This document shows, in pieces, positions 1-5,642 of a stretch of 7,118 nucleotides of DNA. The notes beneath the pieces were generated by a model. The model did no database searches, was not told the origin of the DNA, and saw only the letters and a list, made by a program, of their open reading frames with translations. The position numbers and the translations under genes are program-made. This stretch comes from an uncultured Actinomyces sp. (GTDB lineage: Bacteria; Actinomycetota; Actinomycetes; Actinomycetales; Actinomycetaceae), in NCBI GenBank assembly GCA_900554605.1, contig USHU01000049.1, forward strand, positions 1 to 7,118, in the 5' to 3' direction. Within the stretch, counting starts at the first letter, position 1. Each line of letters begins with the position of its first letter.

Positions 1-1
1 A

Positions 2-1204
2 GTGTTGGCTTGCCGGATTGCTGGTGAGGACCGGTGGTGTCGACGCTGCGGATGCCAGGGCGAGTCGCGTGACACGGTGATCAGGCGCTTGGCGCACGAG
101 CCTTACGGGTGGCGCCCCACGATCTTGCACGTGAGCGTGCGCCGCTACCGGTGCCAGGAGTGCGCCCATGTGTGGCGTCAAGATATGAGCCAAGCGGCCG
201 ATCCGCGCGCCAAGCTCTCTCGTCCGGCGGTGCGCTGGGCGCTCACTGGGCTGGTCGTTCATCATTTGACGGTGGCGCGTATCTCCCAGGCCCGCGGTGT
301 GTCCTGGAATACCGCCAACACCGCTGTCCTGGGTGAAGGCCAGCGTCTACTGATCAATGATCCAACTCGGTTCGATGGCGTGCGTGTCATCGGGGTGGAT
401 GAACACGTGTGGCGCCACACCCCCTACGGAGACAAATACGTCACCGTTATCTTGGACTTGACACCCATCCGAGAACGCAGCGGCCCCTCCCGACTCTTGG
501 ACATGGTCCCGGGTCGCTCCAAGCAGGTCTTCAAAACCTGGCTGGCCTCCCGCCCCGACACGTGGCGAAGCCGCATCGAGATCGTCGCGATGGATGGATT
601 CACCGGGTTCAAAAGCGCAGCCACTGAAGAACTCCCCGGCGCGAGGGCGGTCATGGACCCCTTCCACGTCGTGCACCTGGCTGGCAACGCCTTGGATGAG
701 TGTCGCAGACGCATTCAGCAAGAACTCCACCACCGGCGCGGGCGTGCCACCGACCCCCTGTACAAGGCCCGCAGGATGTTACACACCCGCTCATGCCTGC
801 TCACGCCACGCCAGCAGCACCAACTACTCAACCTGTTTTCCGGTGAGGAGCACGTCGCGCTCGAGGTCACTTGGAGCGCCTACCAGAACATCATCGACGC
901 CTACCGCGCGCCCGACACGGACGCGGGTAAGGCCCTGATGGAAGCCGAAATCAACACCCTGACCTCCACGCGTGTACCGAGGGGTCTGACCGAGCTCATC
1001 ACGCTGGGCAGGACACTCAAACGCCGAGCCGGGGACATCCTGGCTTACTTCGACCACCCCCACACCTCCAATGGCCCTGCCGAAGCCATCAACGGACGCC
1101 TCGAACACCTCCGCGGCATCGCCCAAGGATTCATCAACCACCGAAACTACCGCCTACGCTGCCTCCTCCACTCCGGCGGATTCCAACACCTCCTACACCC
1201 TTAA
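2..1204 (+). CDS. ISL3-family DDE transposase (5' end cut by window)
   Basis: This transposase cuts and joins the ends of its own ISL3 element. Counting from the GTG at base 2, the visible 400 residues show a zinc-ribbon pair near the N-terminus (C13-x2-C16 and C51-x2-C54, context CRRCG and CQEC). A helix-turn-helix-like DNA-binding segment follows at about residues 75-105. The catalytic DDE core comes next: D133 in GVDEHVW, D198 in AMDGFTGFKS and E361 in NGPAEAINGRLEHLRG. The D219-centred MDPFHVVHLA block is also typical of the family. Members are usually somewhat over 400 residues, so the real start is probably a little upstream of the window; the base-2 GTG is only the first in-frame start codon visible. 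The frame is intact to TAA at 1202-1204, which falls within the element's terminal repeat. Nothing suggests inactivation. Confidence 0.93.
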   Translation: MLACRIAGEDRWCRRCGCQGESRDTVIRRLAHEPYGWRPTILHVSVRRYRCQECAHVWRQDMSQAADPRAKLSRPAVRWALTGLVVHHLTVARISQARGVSWNTANTAVLGEGQRLLINDPTRFDGVRVIGVDEHVWRHTPYGDKYVTVILDLTPIRERSGPSRLLDMVPGRSKQVFKTWLASRPDTWRSRIEIVAMDGFTGFKSAATEELPGARAVMDPFHVVHLAGNALDECRRRIQQELHHRRGRATDPLYKARRMLHTRSCLLTPRQQHQLLNLFSGEEHVALEVTWSAYQNIIDAYRAPDTDAGKALMEAEINTLTSTRVPRGLTELITLGRTLKRRAGDILAYFDHPHTSNGPAEAINGRLEHLRGIAQGFINHRNYRLRCLLHSGGFQHLLHP

Positions 1205-1216
1205 ATGCGAAGAGCC
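1203..1216. repeat. Right terminal inverted repeat of the ISL3 element
   Basis: The sequence AAATGCGAAGAGCC is, on the minus strand, GGCTCTTCGCATTT, which matches the family-typical GGCTCTT tip. Its partner at the left end is outside the window, so the full repeat length cannot be measured. The last three bases (GCC) are also the left copy of the IS3 target duplication. Confidence 0.75.
1214..1216. repeat. Left copy of the 3-bp target duplication (GCC) of the IS3 element
   Basis: GCC directly precedes the IS3 end at 1217 and is repeated at 2547-2549 after the other end. It is also the outermost three bases of the ISL3 terminal repeat. A 3-bp match can arise by chance, but here it also restores the ISL3-glyS junction exactly. 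Confidence 0.75.
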
Positions 1217-1255
1217 TGTCAAGTCCCGGGTTTTGTGTAGGGATTTTTAGGCCGC
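1217..1255. repeat. IS3 inverted repeat at the orfB-distal end
   Basis: It begins TGTCAAGTCCCGGGT and contains TTAGGCCG near its inner edge. About 28 of 39 bases match the opposite end. The orfB stop codon (1247-1249) lies inside it. Confidence 0.85.
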
Positions 1256-2206
1256 TTTCTTTCGTGTTGTTGTGTGTTTGTTTTCTGCTTGTTGCGGTGT
1301 GATTCCGCCCAGGGCGAGGTGAGGGCGGCTTGTGTTGTACCAGTAGACCCAGGCTGAGGTTTCGCGTTCGACTTCGCGTTGGTCGCGCCATGGACCTGTG
1401 TAGCCCGGACGTGCTGTGTTGTAGATGAGTTCGGCTTTGTATAAGGAGTTCAAGGCCTCGGCTAGAGCGTTGTCGTAGGAGTCGCCGGTGGATCCTACTG
1501 AGGCTATGGCCTTGCATTGGGCTAGTGCCTGTCCGTAGCGCACATCGCGGTATTGCACGCCCCGATCGCAGTGGTGCACAAGCCCTCGAGTGTCTATGTT
1601 TTCGCGGCGTCGCTGGCAGATCGCCATGTTCAATGCGTCCAGGGCCAGGTCAGTACGCAGCGAGGACGCGACTTTCCACCCCAGGATTTTACGAGAGCAC
1701 ACGTCGGTAACGAAAGCGACGTAGACCCAGCCAGCCTGGGTTGGCACGTAGGTGATGTCTGCGACCCACAACTCGTTGAGGTCATGTGCCCCGAAATGCC
1801 GATTGACCAGGTCCAAGGGGCATGCATGGCGCGGTGCTGAGGCCGTGACATGGCGGGTCCGGCGCCGACTCACGCCACGAATGCCCATACGCCGCATCAA
1901 GCGCTCAACCGTGCAGCGCGCCACGTGCCCCACGCCCAACTCGTGAGTGTTGAGGAAGGCGTGCATTTTGCGCACCCCGAACACGCAGTAGTTCTCCTCC
2001 CACACGCGTCTGATCACGTCTGTGAGCGCCTCGTCGCGCACGCTGCGCGCCGACAAGGGGCGCGCCCGAGCGGCGTAATAGGCACTGGGAGCAACCCGCA
2101 CCCCATACTGGGTTAAAGCAGTGCAGATCGGCTCGACTCCCCACCGATGCCGGTTGGCCTCGATGAAATCGTAGACTAGCGTCCGAGGCGGTCGAGCTCC
2201 GCCCCG
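1247..2206 (-). CDS. IS3-family transposase OrfB (DDE integrase domain), made by -1 frameshift from OrfA
   Basis: OrfB supplies the catalytic domain of the OrfAB transposase. The frame is open from the slippery site at 2206-2212, giving 319 residues and an OrfAB fusion of about 415. The part between the slip and GTG 2101 reads [18 protein letters not shown] and so on, which is conserved IS3 sequence, so the start at 2101 is not the true beginning. Numbered from the GTG at 2101, an HTH_21-like region lies at about 25-80, and the rve catalytic core has D115 (VADITYV), D179 (HHCDRGVQY) and E215 ([18 protein letters not shown]). The last two are separated by exactly 35 residues, the DD35E spacing. 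The C-terminus has the [15 protein letters not shown] block. The stop TAA at 1247-1249 lies within the terminal repeat. No disrupting mutation is visible. Confidence 0.93.
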   Translation of the reverse strand, partial: RGGARPPRTLVYDFIEANRHRWGVEPICTALTQYGVRVAPSAYYAARARPLSARSVRDEALTDVIRRVWEENYCVFGVRKMHAFLNTHELGVGHVARCTVERLMRRMGIRGVSRRRTRHVTASAPRHACPLDLVNRHFGAHDLNELWVADITYVPTQAGWVYVAFVTDVCSRKILGWKVASSLRTDLALDALNMAICQRRRENIDTRGLVHHCDRGVQYRDVRYGQALAQCKAIASVGSTGDSYDNALAEALNSLYKAELIYNTARPGYTGPWRDQREVERETSAWVYWYNTSRPHLALGGITPQQAENKHTTTRKKAA

Positions 2207-2493
2207 AAAAAAGCCGACGCCGCCTTCAAAATCTCATTGGCTCGGCGCAGTTCACGGTTTTCAGCTTCCAGCGCCCGGATGCGGGCCTCTTGATCACTGA
2301 TCTCGCCGCGCTCATTGCGCCCGCCCTGCTCCACGGCACGCACCCACGTACGCAGCGCCTCAGGATTGACCCCCAACTGGCCGCCAATACGCTTGATAGC
2401 ACCCTTGCGCCTAGAAGGATCAGCACGAGCCTCCAACGCCATACGCGTCGCACGCTCACGCAACTCCATCGAATACTTACGCTGACCAGACAT
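2176..2493 (-). CDS. IS3-family transposase OrfA (HTH DNA-binding protein)
   Basis: OrfA binds the element's ends, and by frameshifting it forms the N-terminal part of the OrfAB transposase. The 105-residue product starts at ATG 2493, preceded by GGAGG at 2500-2504 with a 6-base spacer. Residues about 8-55 hold the helix-turn-helix typical of IS3 OrfA ([20 protein letters not shown]). Residues about 67-93 form a heptad-rich leucine-zipper segment ([20 protein letters not shown]), followed by the conserved KAASAFF tail. The slippery run TTTTTTC lies in the AFF codons. The frame is also open upstream through the terminal repeat into the glyS remnant, so a longer GlyRS-OrfA fusion starting at 2694 is possible; the internal Shine-Dalgarno makes 2493 the natural start. 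Confidence 0.92.
   Translation of the reverse strand: MSGQRKYSMELRERATRMALEARADPSRRKGAIKRIGGQLGVNPEALRTWVRAVEQGGRNERGEISDQEARIRALEAENRELRRANEILKAASAFFGAELDRLGR
2184..2212 (-). promoter_or_regulatory. Programmed -1 frameshift signal: slippery T TTT TTC plus overlapping hairpin
   Basis: On the minus strand, orfA codons GCT TTT TTC (2214-2206) contain the heptamer T TTT TTC. Slipping back one base here gives TTT TTT and moves the ribosome into the orfB frame, which has no stop before 1247. The orfA stop TAG lies 28 bases further on at 2178-2176. A hairpin can form with arms 2206-2199 and 2191-2184 (8 pairs, one of them G-U) and a 7-base loop. This GC-rich structure begins at the last base of the heptamer, closer than the usual 5-8 base spacer, so its lower pairs would have to open when the ribosome sits on the slip site. 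IS3 elements normally produce transposase this way; the structure's effect is inference. Confidence 0.7.
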
Positions 2494-2507
2494 CCCAAAC
2501 CTCCAAT

Positions 2508-2546
2508 CCGGCCTAAGACACTCTCCACAATACCCGGGACACATCA
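2508..2546. repeat. IS3 inverted repeat at the orfA-proximal end
   Basis: Read on the minus strand it begins TGATGTGTCCCGGGT and contains TTAGGCCG. The four mismatches with the other end directly behind the TG tip (positions 3-6) are notable, but the following block aligns without gaps. Confidence 0.85.
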
Positions 2547-2549
2547 GCC
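2547..2549. repeat. Right copy of the 3-bp target duplication (GCC) of the IS3 element
   Basis: GCC follows the IS3 end at 2546 and is followed at 2550 by the last base of the glyS remnant. It is the partner of 1214-1216. Confidence 0.75.
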
Positions 2550-2694
2550 TGTTTTCCTTTAGTTCGACGCCGAGCGGGCCGTAGTCCCAGGCGGAGCGAG
2601 TACCGCCATAAATCTCACCGCAGGGGAAAACAAAGCCGCGGCGCTTGGCAAGAGAAATAACTGAATCAAGACGAGAGGTGGATGGCTGTGCCAC
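2550..2694 (-). pseudogene. glyS: Glycyl-tRNA synthetase, first 48 codons only, interrupted by insertion sequences
   Basis: Intact glycyl-tRNA synthetase charges tRNA-Gly in the cytoplasm. Here only the N-terminus remains: from GTG 2694 the 48 residues begin [20 protein letters not shown], go on with the class II synthetase block [11 protein letters not shown], and end with [12 protein letters not shown]. This matches the start of dimeric (alpha2) actinobacterial GlyRS, which is about 460 residues long. The next codon in the family is usually Ile; here only its first base (A, 2550 on the plus strand as T) is left, and then comes the tip of the ISL3 terminal repeat with the IS3 element nested in it. 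GTG 2694 is chosen because AAAGGAG (2700-2706) sits 5 bases upstream and because homologues start at this residue; an in-frame ATG at 2748 lacks such support. The rest of the gene should lie beyond the ISL3 left end, outside the window. GlyRS is normally essential, so another intact copy is expected if this locus is real. Confidence 0.85.
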
Positions 2695-2862
2695 GAAAAC
2701 TCCTTTATTAGGGCTCACCGCACCTGGCTGGCGCAGTGGTCTGTGCATATTTTAGCCGGTGAATGCTTGGGAAGCTTGGAGAGGGTCACGCGAGCCAGTA
2801 ATTGCTGAAAAGTCAGCAGATTGCTTTGCAATATTCCCTTGTCATAGCATCAAGGCGTGCGC
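2695..2862. promoter_or_regulatory. Divergent intergenic region between glyS remnant and the paralogue operon
   Basis: This 168-bp region must hold promoters for both directions. Toward glyS, the best -10-like hexamer is TAAAAT on the minus strand at 2749-2754; no convincing -35 is seen at the right distance. Toward the operon no clear promoter was found. Two small palindromes lie close together, TGCTGA-AAAG-TCAGCA (2803-2818) and ATTGC-TTT-GCAAT (2820-2832), and GCTTGG is repeated directly at 2765-2770 and 2774-2779. The palindromes lie 31-60 bases before the operon start codon, where an operator or promoter could be expected. Function is inference from position. Confidence 0.4.
2700..2706 (-). 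promoter_or_regulatory. Ribosome binding site of glyS
   Basis: AAAGGAG on the minus strand lies 5 bases before GTG 2694. It fixes the glyS start and would now drive translation of the GlyRS-OrfA hybrid frame. Confidence 0.75.
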
Positions 2863-3783
2863 ATGGTGATTTCAACCTTGGCCTACACGATCCCGCGCGG
2901 GATGGTCATCGTGTGGGTCCTTGCTTTTGCCCTGCGTCTTATTTTCATGTTATTTGTCGCATTCAGTAAGTCGCGTTTAGCGCAGCGAGCCTGGCCCTTG
3001 ACGAAGGTCCACACATTAGATCCGGCGAACTTTCTGCGCCTGTGCGCATGGACTTTGTTTGCGCTACTTGCTGGAATGACAGTTTTTGCTCGGCAACACG
3101 GCTTTAGCACGGATATCGTTCTTGCCCTTGGCTGGCTCACAATCACTTCAGTCCTTCTTATTCCCCTGTGCCATCTCCCTCTGAACTTTCCGACATGGCT
3201 GGATCCCAGATGGCACGACAGTGTCCGCAAAGGACTTGTTGACGAATTAGGAAATCTTCTTCCCCGCGGCGGCACGCTTCGTACCACTACAGAACTCACG
3301 CTGGGCGGCGGCCAGAAAAGAGAGTTTTCGACTCGTATTGTGCTTCCTCTAGGCTGGCAGCGCGTTGAGGAAATGCCCTCTTATCTCACGCCTACTCCTT
3401 TGGCCCCCGTTGTTCTGGTCGCCCAGGGCCCTATGGATTACGAGAATCTGCGGCCATCAACGCTGTCAGTCTGCGCAACTCCGGCAAGCAGCGAGCAACG
3501 TCTACCGCTGGGAACTTTAAGCGAGGCGATTGCACGGCAGGTTCCGGGATGGTTCACGCTCGACGAGATCACGCAGAGCAAGCCGAAAGCTTCCCTCATG
3601 TGCACGGGAACATACACTGATGAAGGCGTTTCCTTGACAGCTATTCAATGGTCATGGGTTGAAAAACTCGACTCGTCGACTTTTGTCAGGATCACCGCCA
3701 CAGCAACAACAACGACGCGCATGTTTCCTAAGCATTTCAAGGATATGGGCAAGATGGTAACAAAGATTAGCGTGGCATTATGA
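2863..3783 (+). CDS. Membrane-anchored protein of unknown function, paralogue A (3 TM helices + soluble C-terminal domain)
   Basis: Not a named family that I can recognise. The 306-residue product from ATG 2863 has three hydrophobic helices at about 14-34, 57-77 and 84-106, then a soluble part of about 195 residues. The loop after helix 1 is rich in Lys/Arg, so the positive-inside rule puts it in the cytoplasm and predicts N-out/C-in, with the large domain cytoplasmic. Motifs shared with the gene at 4588-5547 are LVDELGN (125-131), VAQGP (186-190), VPGW (227-230), CTGTYTDEG, IQWSWV and ITATATTTT (277-285). The C-terminal pattern of strands around a helix weakly recalls Mog1/PsbP-like domains such as the LpqN/LpqT group. 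ATG 2863 is favoured by AAGG at 2852-2855 with a 7-base gap; GTG 2857 is too close to it, and ATG 2902 would shorten helix 1. It overlaps the next gene by ATGA, implying translational coupling. Confidence 0.8.
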   Translation: MVISTLAYTIPRGMVIVWVLAFALRLIFMLFVAFSKSRLAQRAWPLTKVHTLDPANFLRLCAWTLFALLAGMTVFARQHGFSTDIVLALGWLTITSVLLIPLCHLPLNFPTWLDPRWHDSVRKGLVDELGNLLPRGGTLRTTTELTLGGGQKREFSTRIVLPLGWQRVEEMPSYLTPTPLAPVVLVAQGPMDYENLRPSTLSVCATPASSEQRLPLGTLSEAIARQVPGWFTLDEITQSKPKASLMCTGTYTDEGVSLTAIQWSWVEKLDSSTFVRITATATTTTRMFPKHFKDMGKMVTKISVAL

Positions 3784-4568
3784 GCACTTATTTCTCCGCT
3801 CCCCTCAGCCTGCCAACAGCCTCGGTTTCCGCGTTCATTGCTCTCGCGGGCCCCGAAGAGTCCGCACGGGAAAGTTTGTCGGGGAAAGCCCAGATGGGCC
3901 TCGACAAGGTTTTCGAGGCCGATGGTGCTTTGAGCAGGCAAGCGCAGATGCTCCTTGCACCGATCCGCGAGGACAGTACTCCCCTCACGCAATTTGCACT
4001 GTCACCGCGTTATGTCTCTTCCGGAGTTCGCAGGCAGTGTGCCTTCATTGCTCCGGGACAGTCAACCATTCTCAGTAGTTTGAAAGAACCTGAAACAACC
4101 CAGGTTTATTGTGCAGAAACGCACGATGTACCGCAGATCGTCGCGGAATTTTCAAGCTTTCCTTCCCTCAAGAATCGATTCGATGGCCCCAAACGCGTGC
4201 CCATCGAGTTCATTGATGCGGCAAATTCCGGTGACGCCATGGGAGCGCACGAGATTCTTCTAGAGGATCTGCAGAAATCGAAGAAGAGGTCGTCTTTTAC
4301 TCGTCTGGTCAGGGAAAAGAACTGGGAGTATGCCGTGTGGACAAGCTGGATGAGAAGCCCTCAGGGCTATCATGTGCACCGCAGCTACACTGTTCTCTCC
4401 GTTCCCTGGGCGGCATACGTGGTGAGTGCGCGCACGCTTCCCGATAGCTATCTGACGCAGCCCTCCAATGCGCCAGATTTTGCTCAAACTTCAGGCACGG
4501 TAGGAGACTTGGAGAAGTGCACACGAACAGAGCTGTGGGCAAAGCTCGCGCCTTTTGTCGTGCCCTAG
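3780..4568 (+). CDS. Soluble protein of unknown function, middle gene of the paralogue operon (possibly EspG-like)
   Basis: 262 residues, with no signal peptide and no membrane helix, so probably cytoplasmic. Its ATG overlaps the preceding stop codon (ATGA at 3780-3783). I do not recognise the family with confidence. What can be seen is a helical segment at about 36-62 (QMGLDKVFEADGALSRQAQM), two to three predicted strands at about 70-112, a helix around 117-128, a basic patch KSKKR (166-170), and a Trp/Tyr-rich stretch at 182-213 containing HRSYTVLSVPWAAY. The early order (helix with a G-L...DG.L pattern, then strands, then a helix) resembles ESX secretion-associated EspG chaperones, and the length of about 260 also fits. 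This is an impression from memory, not an alignment. Placement between two membrane paralogues suggests that it works with them, perhaps at their cytoplasmic domains. Confidence 0.75.
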   Translation: MSTYFSAPLSLPTASVSAFIALAGPEESARESLSGKAQMGLDKVFEADGALSRQAQMLLAPIREDSTPLTQFALSPRYVSSGVRRQCAFIAPGQSTILSSLKEPETTQVYCAETHDVPQIVAEFSSFPSLKNRFDGPKRVPIEFIDAANSGDAMGAHEILLEDLQKSKKRSSFTRLVREKNWEYAVWTSWMRSPQGYHVHRSYTVLSVPWAAYVVSARTLPDSYLTQPSNAPDFAQTSGTVGDLEKCTRTELWAKLAPFVVP

Positions 4569-4587
4569 GACGTGTGGAGAGCAAATC

Positions 4588-5547
4588 ATGAGATATCAGT
4601 TGTTGTATGCCATCGCGTGGACAGTTCTCCCCGCCGTGTTCTTGTTTTCCTGGTGGCTGGAAACATACAGCGATTCGCGCCTTGCTGAGATCATGCGCGG
4701 TTTTTTCGCCACTCGTTTCGCTCCCGCTAGGAAAATTGCCCGCCGCTTGATCTGGACACTTGCGGCGCTTTGCGGCGGTATTTCGTTCTTGCTCCTGACT
4801 CTTTGGGGAGTGGGGCTTATTTCAGAGGTCCTTTTCTGTGCGTGTTTAGCCCTGCTATTGGTCGGCGCTGGTTTTATGTTCCCTTTTCCCTTTTCGCTTC
4901 CACGGTGGATGGACGCGGATTGGCAATGGTATAAGCGCCACGATTTGGTTGACGAGAACGGGAATATCACCAGCAAATACGGAAGAACTGCCCGGGAGGC
5001 ACTGCGTTTTGCCTTAACTGAAGGGCACGCTGTTATTGTGAGCGCACGCCTTCCTCTGTCGATGCAGTGGCGTGAGCTCCCTCGAGACACTCCGTCTCAG
5101 CTGCTTCCGCCTTCCCCAGCAACTCCCCTGTCTTCTCGATTGATCGTCGCCCAGGGCCCTTCAGATCCGCAGTCAGGTTTTCCCTCGTCCTTCACGGTTA
5201 CCGCCTCCCTTGGAGATACCGATGCGCTCCCCTCAGTCGGCGAGCTTTCTGCAGCTTTGAGCGCGAAACTCCCGGGCTGGAGCACTCTGGCAGAAGAAGA
5301 CGTAGAACCTGGTCGTTATTCTTCTTTGGGAGAGTCTTCAGCGATCTTCGCTCAAGCTATTCGTTGCAAGGGCGTTTACTCCGATGCCGCGAACTCATAC
5401 ACGGTCATTCAATGCGTGTGGAGAATACCCATGACTGCGGATTCTTTCGTGGTGATCACAGCAACCGCAACTACGACCACCTCTCTCTTTGCAACTGTCG
5501 CGGAAGACATTTCAAAGATGTTCACGAAGCTCAAGGTCGAACTCTAG
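4588..5547 (+). CDS. Membrane-anchored protein of unknown function, paralogue B (3 TM helices + soluble C-terminal domain)
   Basis: 319 residues from ATG 4588, chosen because GGAGA (4576-4580) lies 7 bases upstream; the frame is open further upstream to TTG 4555, but that would overlap the previous gene without a good ribosome site. Helices lie at about 4-24, 53-76 and 79-101. The loop after helix 1 is strongly basic (MRGFFATRFAPARKIARR), giving the same N-out/C-in prediction as paralogue A. The soluble part repeats that protein's motifs: PRWMDADW, LVDENGN (120-126), VAQGP (187-191), LPGWSTL, KGVYSD, VIQCVW and ITATATTTT (290-298). A 15-base stretch covering the VAQGP codons is identical in the two genes (3418-3432 and 5146-5160). 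The two genes therefore arose by duplication and diverged substantially, mostly in the membrane part. It is the last gene of the operon, before the hairpin at 5590-5621. Confidence 0.82.
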   Translation: MRYQLLYAIAWTVLPAVFLFSWWLETYSDSRLAEIMRGFFATRFAPARKIARRLIWTLAALCGGISFLLLTLWGVGLISEVLFCACLALLLVGAGFMFPFPFSLPRWMDADWQWYKRHDLVDENGNITSKYGRTAREALRFALTEGHAVIVSARLPLSMQWRELPRDTPSQLLPPSPATPLSSRLIVAQGPSDPQSGFPSSFTVTASLGDTDALPSVGELSAALSAKLPGWSTLAEEDVEPGRYSSLGESSAIFAQAIRCKGVYSDAANSYTVIQCVWRIPMTADSFVVITATATTTTSLFATVAEDISKMFTKLKVEL

Positions 5548-5589
5548 TTTTGTCTCTCGAGGCCGCGCCCGCGGGCACTGGCACTAAGA

Positions 5590-5621
5590 GTGTGGGGAGC
5601 AACCTGAGTTGCTCCCCACAC
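5590..5621. terminator. Perfect 14-bp-stem hairpin between convergent transcription units (probable bidirectional terminator)
   Basis: GTGTGGGGAGCAAC (5590-5603) pairs without mismatch with GTTGCTCCCCACAC (5608-5621) across a CTGA loop. It lies 42 bases after the operon stop and 21 bases after the end of the converging membrane-subunit gene, where a shared terminator is expected. Neither side has a clean T-run: the plus side has GTGTTTGGTTT and the minus side CTCTT. U-poor intrinsic terminators are common in high-GC actinobacteria. A different structured element cannot be excluded. Confidence 0.75.
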
Positions 5622-5642
5622 GTACAGTGTTTGGTTTCCGAT

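Larger units (their letters stand above)
1..1216 (+). mobile_element. ISL3-family insertion sequence, right-hand part (left end outside window)
   Basis: The stretch is filled by an ISL3-family transposase and ends at 1216. Read inward on the minus strand, the end is GGCTCTTCGCATTTAA; ISL3-family terminal repeats characteristically begin GGCTCTT. The transposase stop codon lies only 12 bases from this end, as is usual for compact insertion sequences. Beyond the end, after removing the adjacent IS3 element, comes the broken glyS coding sequence, so this element is inferred to have landed in glyS. ISL3 elements usually make 8-bp target duplications; the 8 bases next to this end would be TGTTTTCC at 2550-2557. 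The matching left copy and left terminal repeat lie before base 1 and cannot be checked here. Confidence 0.85.
1217..2546 (-). mobile_element. Complete IS3-family insertion sequence, 1330 bp
   Basis: Both ends begin with TG read inward, and the first 39 bases of the two ends match at about 28 positions without gaps. Shared blocks are GTCCCGGGT and TTAGGCCG. The element is flanked by GCC at 1214-1216 and GCC at 2547-2549, a 3-bp target duplication as made by many IS3-family members. It carries orfA and orfB on the minus strand with a -1 frameshift signal between them. Length and gene layout are normal for IS3. The element sits exactly in the tip of the ISL3 terminal repeat. Both genes, both ends and the target duplication are intact, so it is probably a recent and still functional insertion. 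The IS3 subgroup was not determined. Confidence 0.92.

Noticed and set aside
347..733. 128-codon minus-strand open frame antisense to the ISL3 transposase
   Set aside because: It lies wholly inside the transposase gene, whose catalytic motifs explain the stretch; the translation resembles no protein.
1134..1517. 127-codon minus-strand frame spanning the junction of the two insertion sequences
   Set aside because: It overlaps orfB in another frame and crosses both IS ends; there is no family resemblance and OrfB is clearly the real gene.
1905..2144. Possible separate short minus-strand gene near the orfA/orfB junction
   Set aside because: Its first residues overlap the conserved start of OrfB in a different frame; the orfB frame itself is continuous here.
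2748..2748. ATG at 2748 as the start of glyS
   Set aside because: It is in frame but adds 18 residues ([18 protein letters not shown]) that have no counterpart in GlyRS, whereas GTG 2694 has a good AAAGGAG site.
4555..4555. TTG 4555 as the start of paralogue B
   Set aside because: It would overlap the end of the middle gene and lacks a ribosome site; ATG 4588 has GGAGA at the proper distance and directly precedes the first membrane helix.
5590..5621. CRISPR repeat, transposon end or small RNA for the GC-rich inverted repeat
   Set aside because: It occurs once, has no second copy in the window, and sits exactly between two converging genes; a terminator is the simplest reading.
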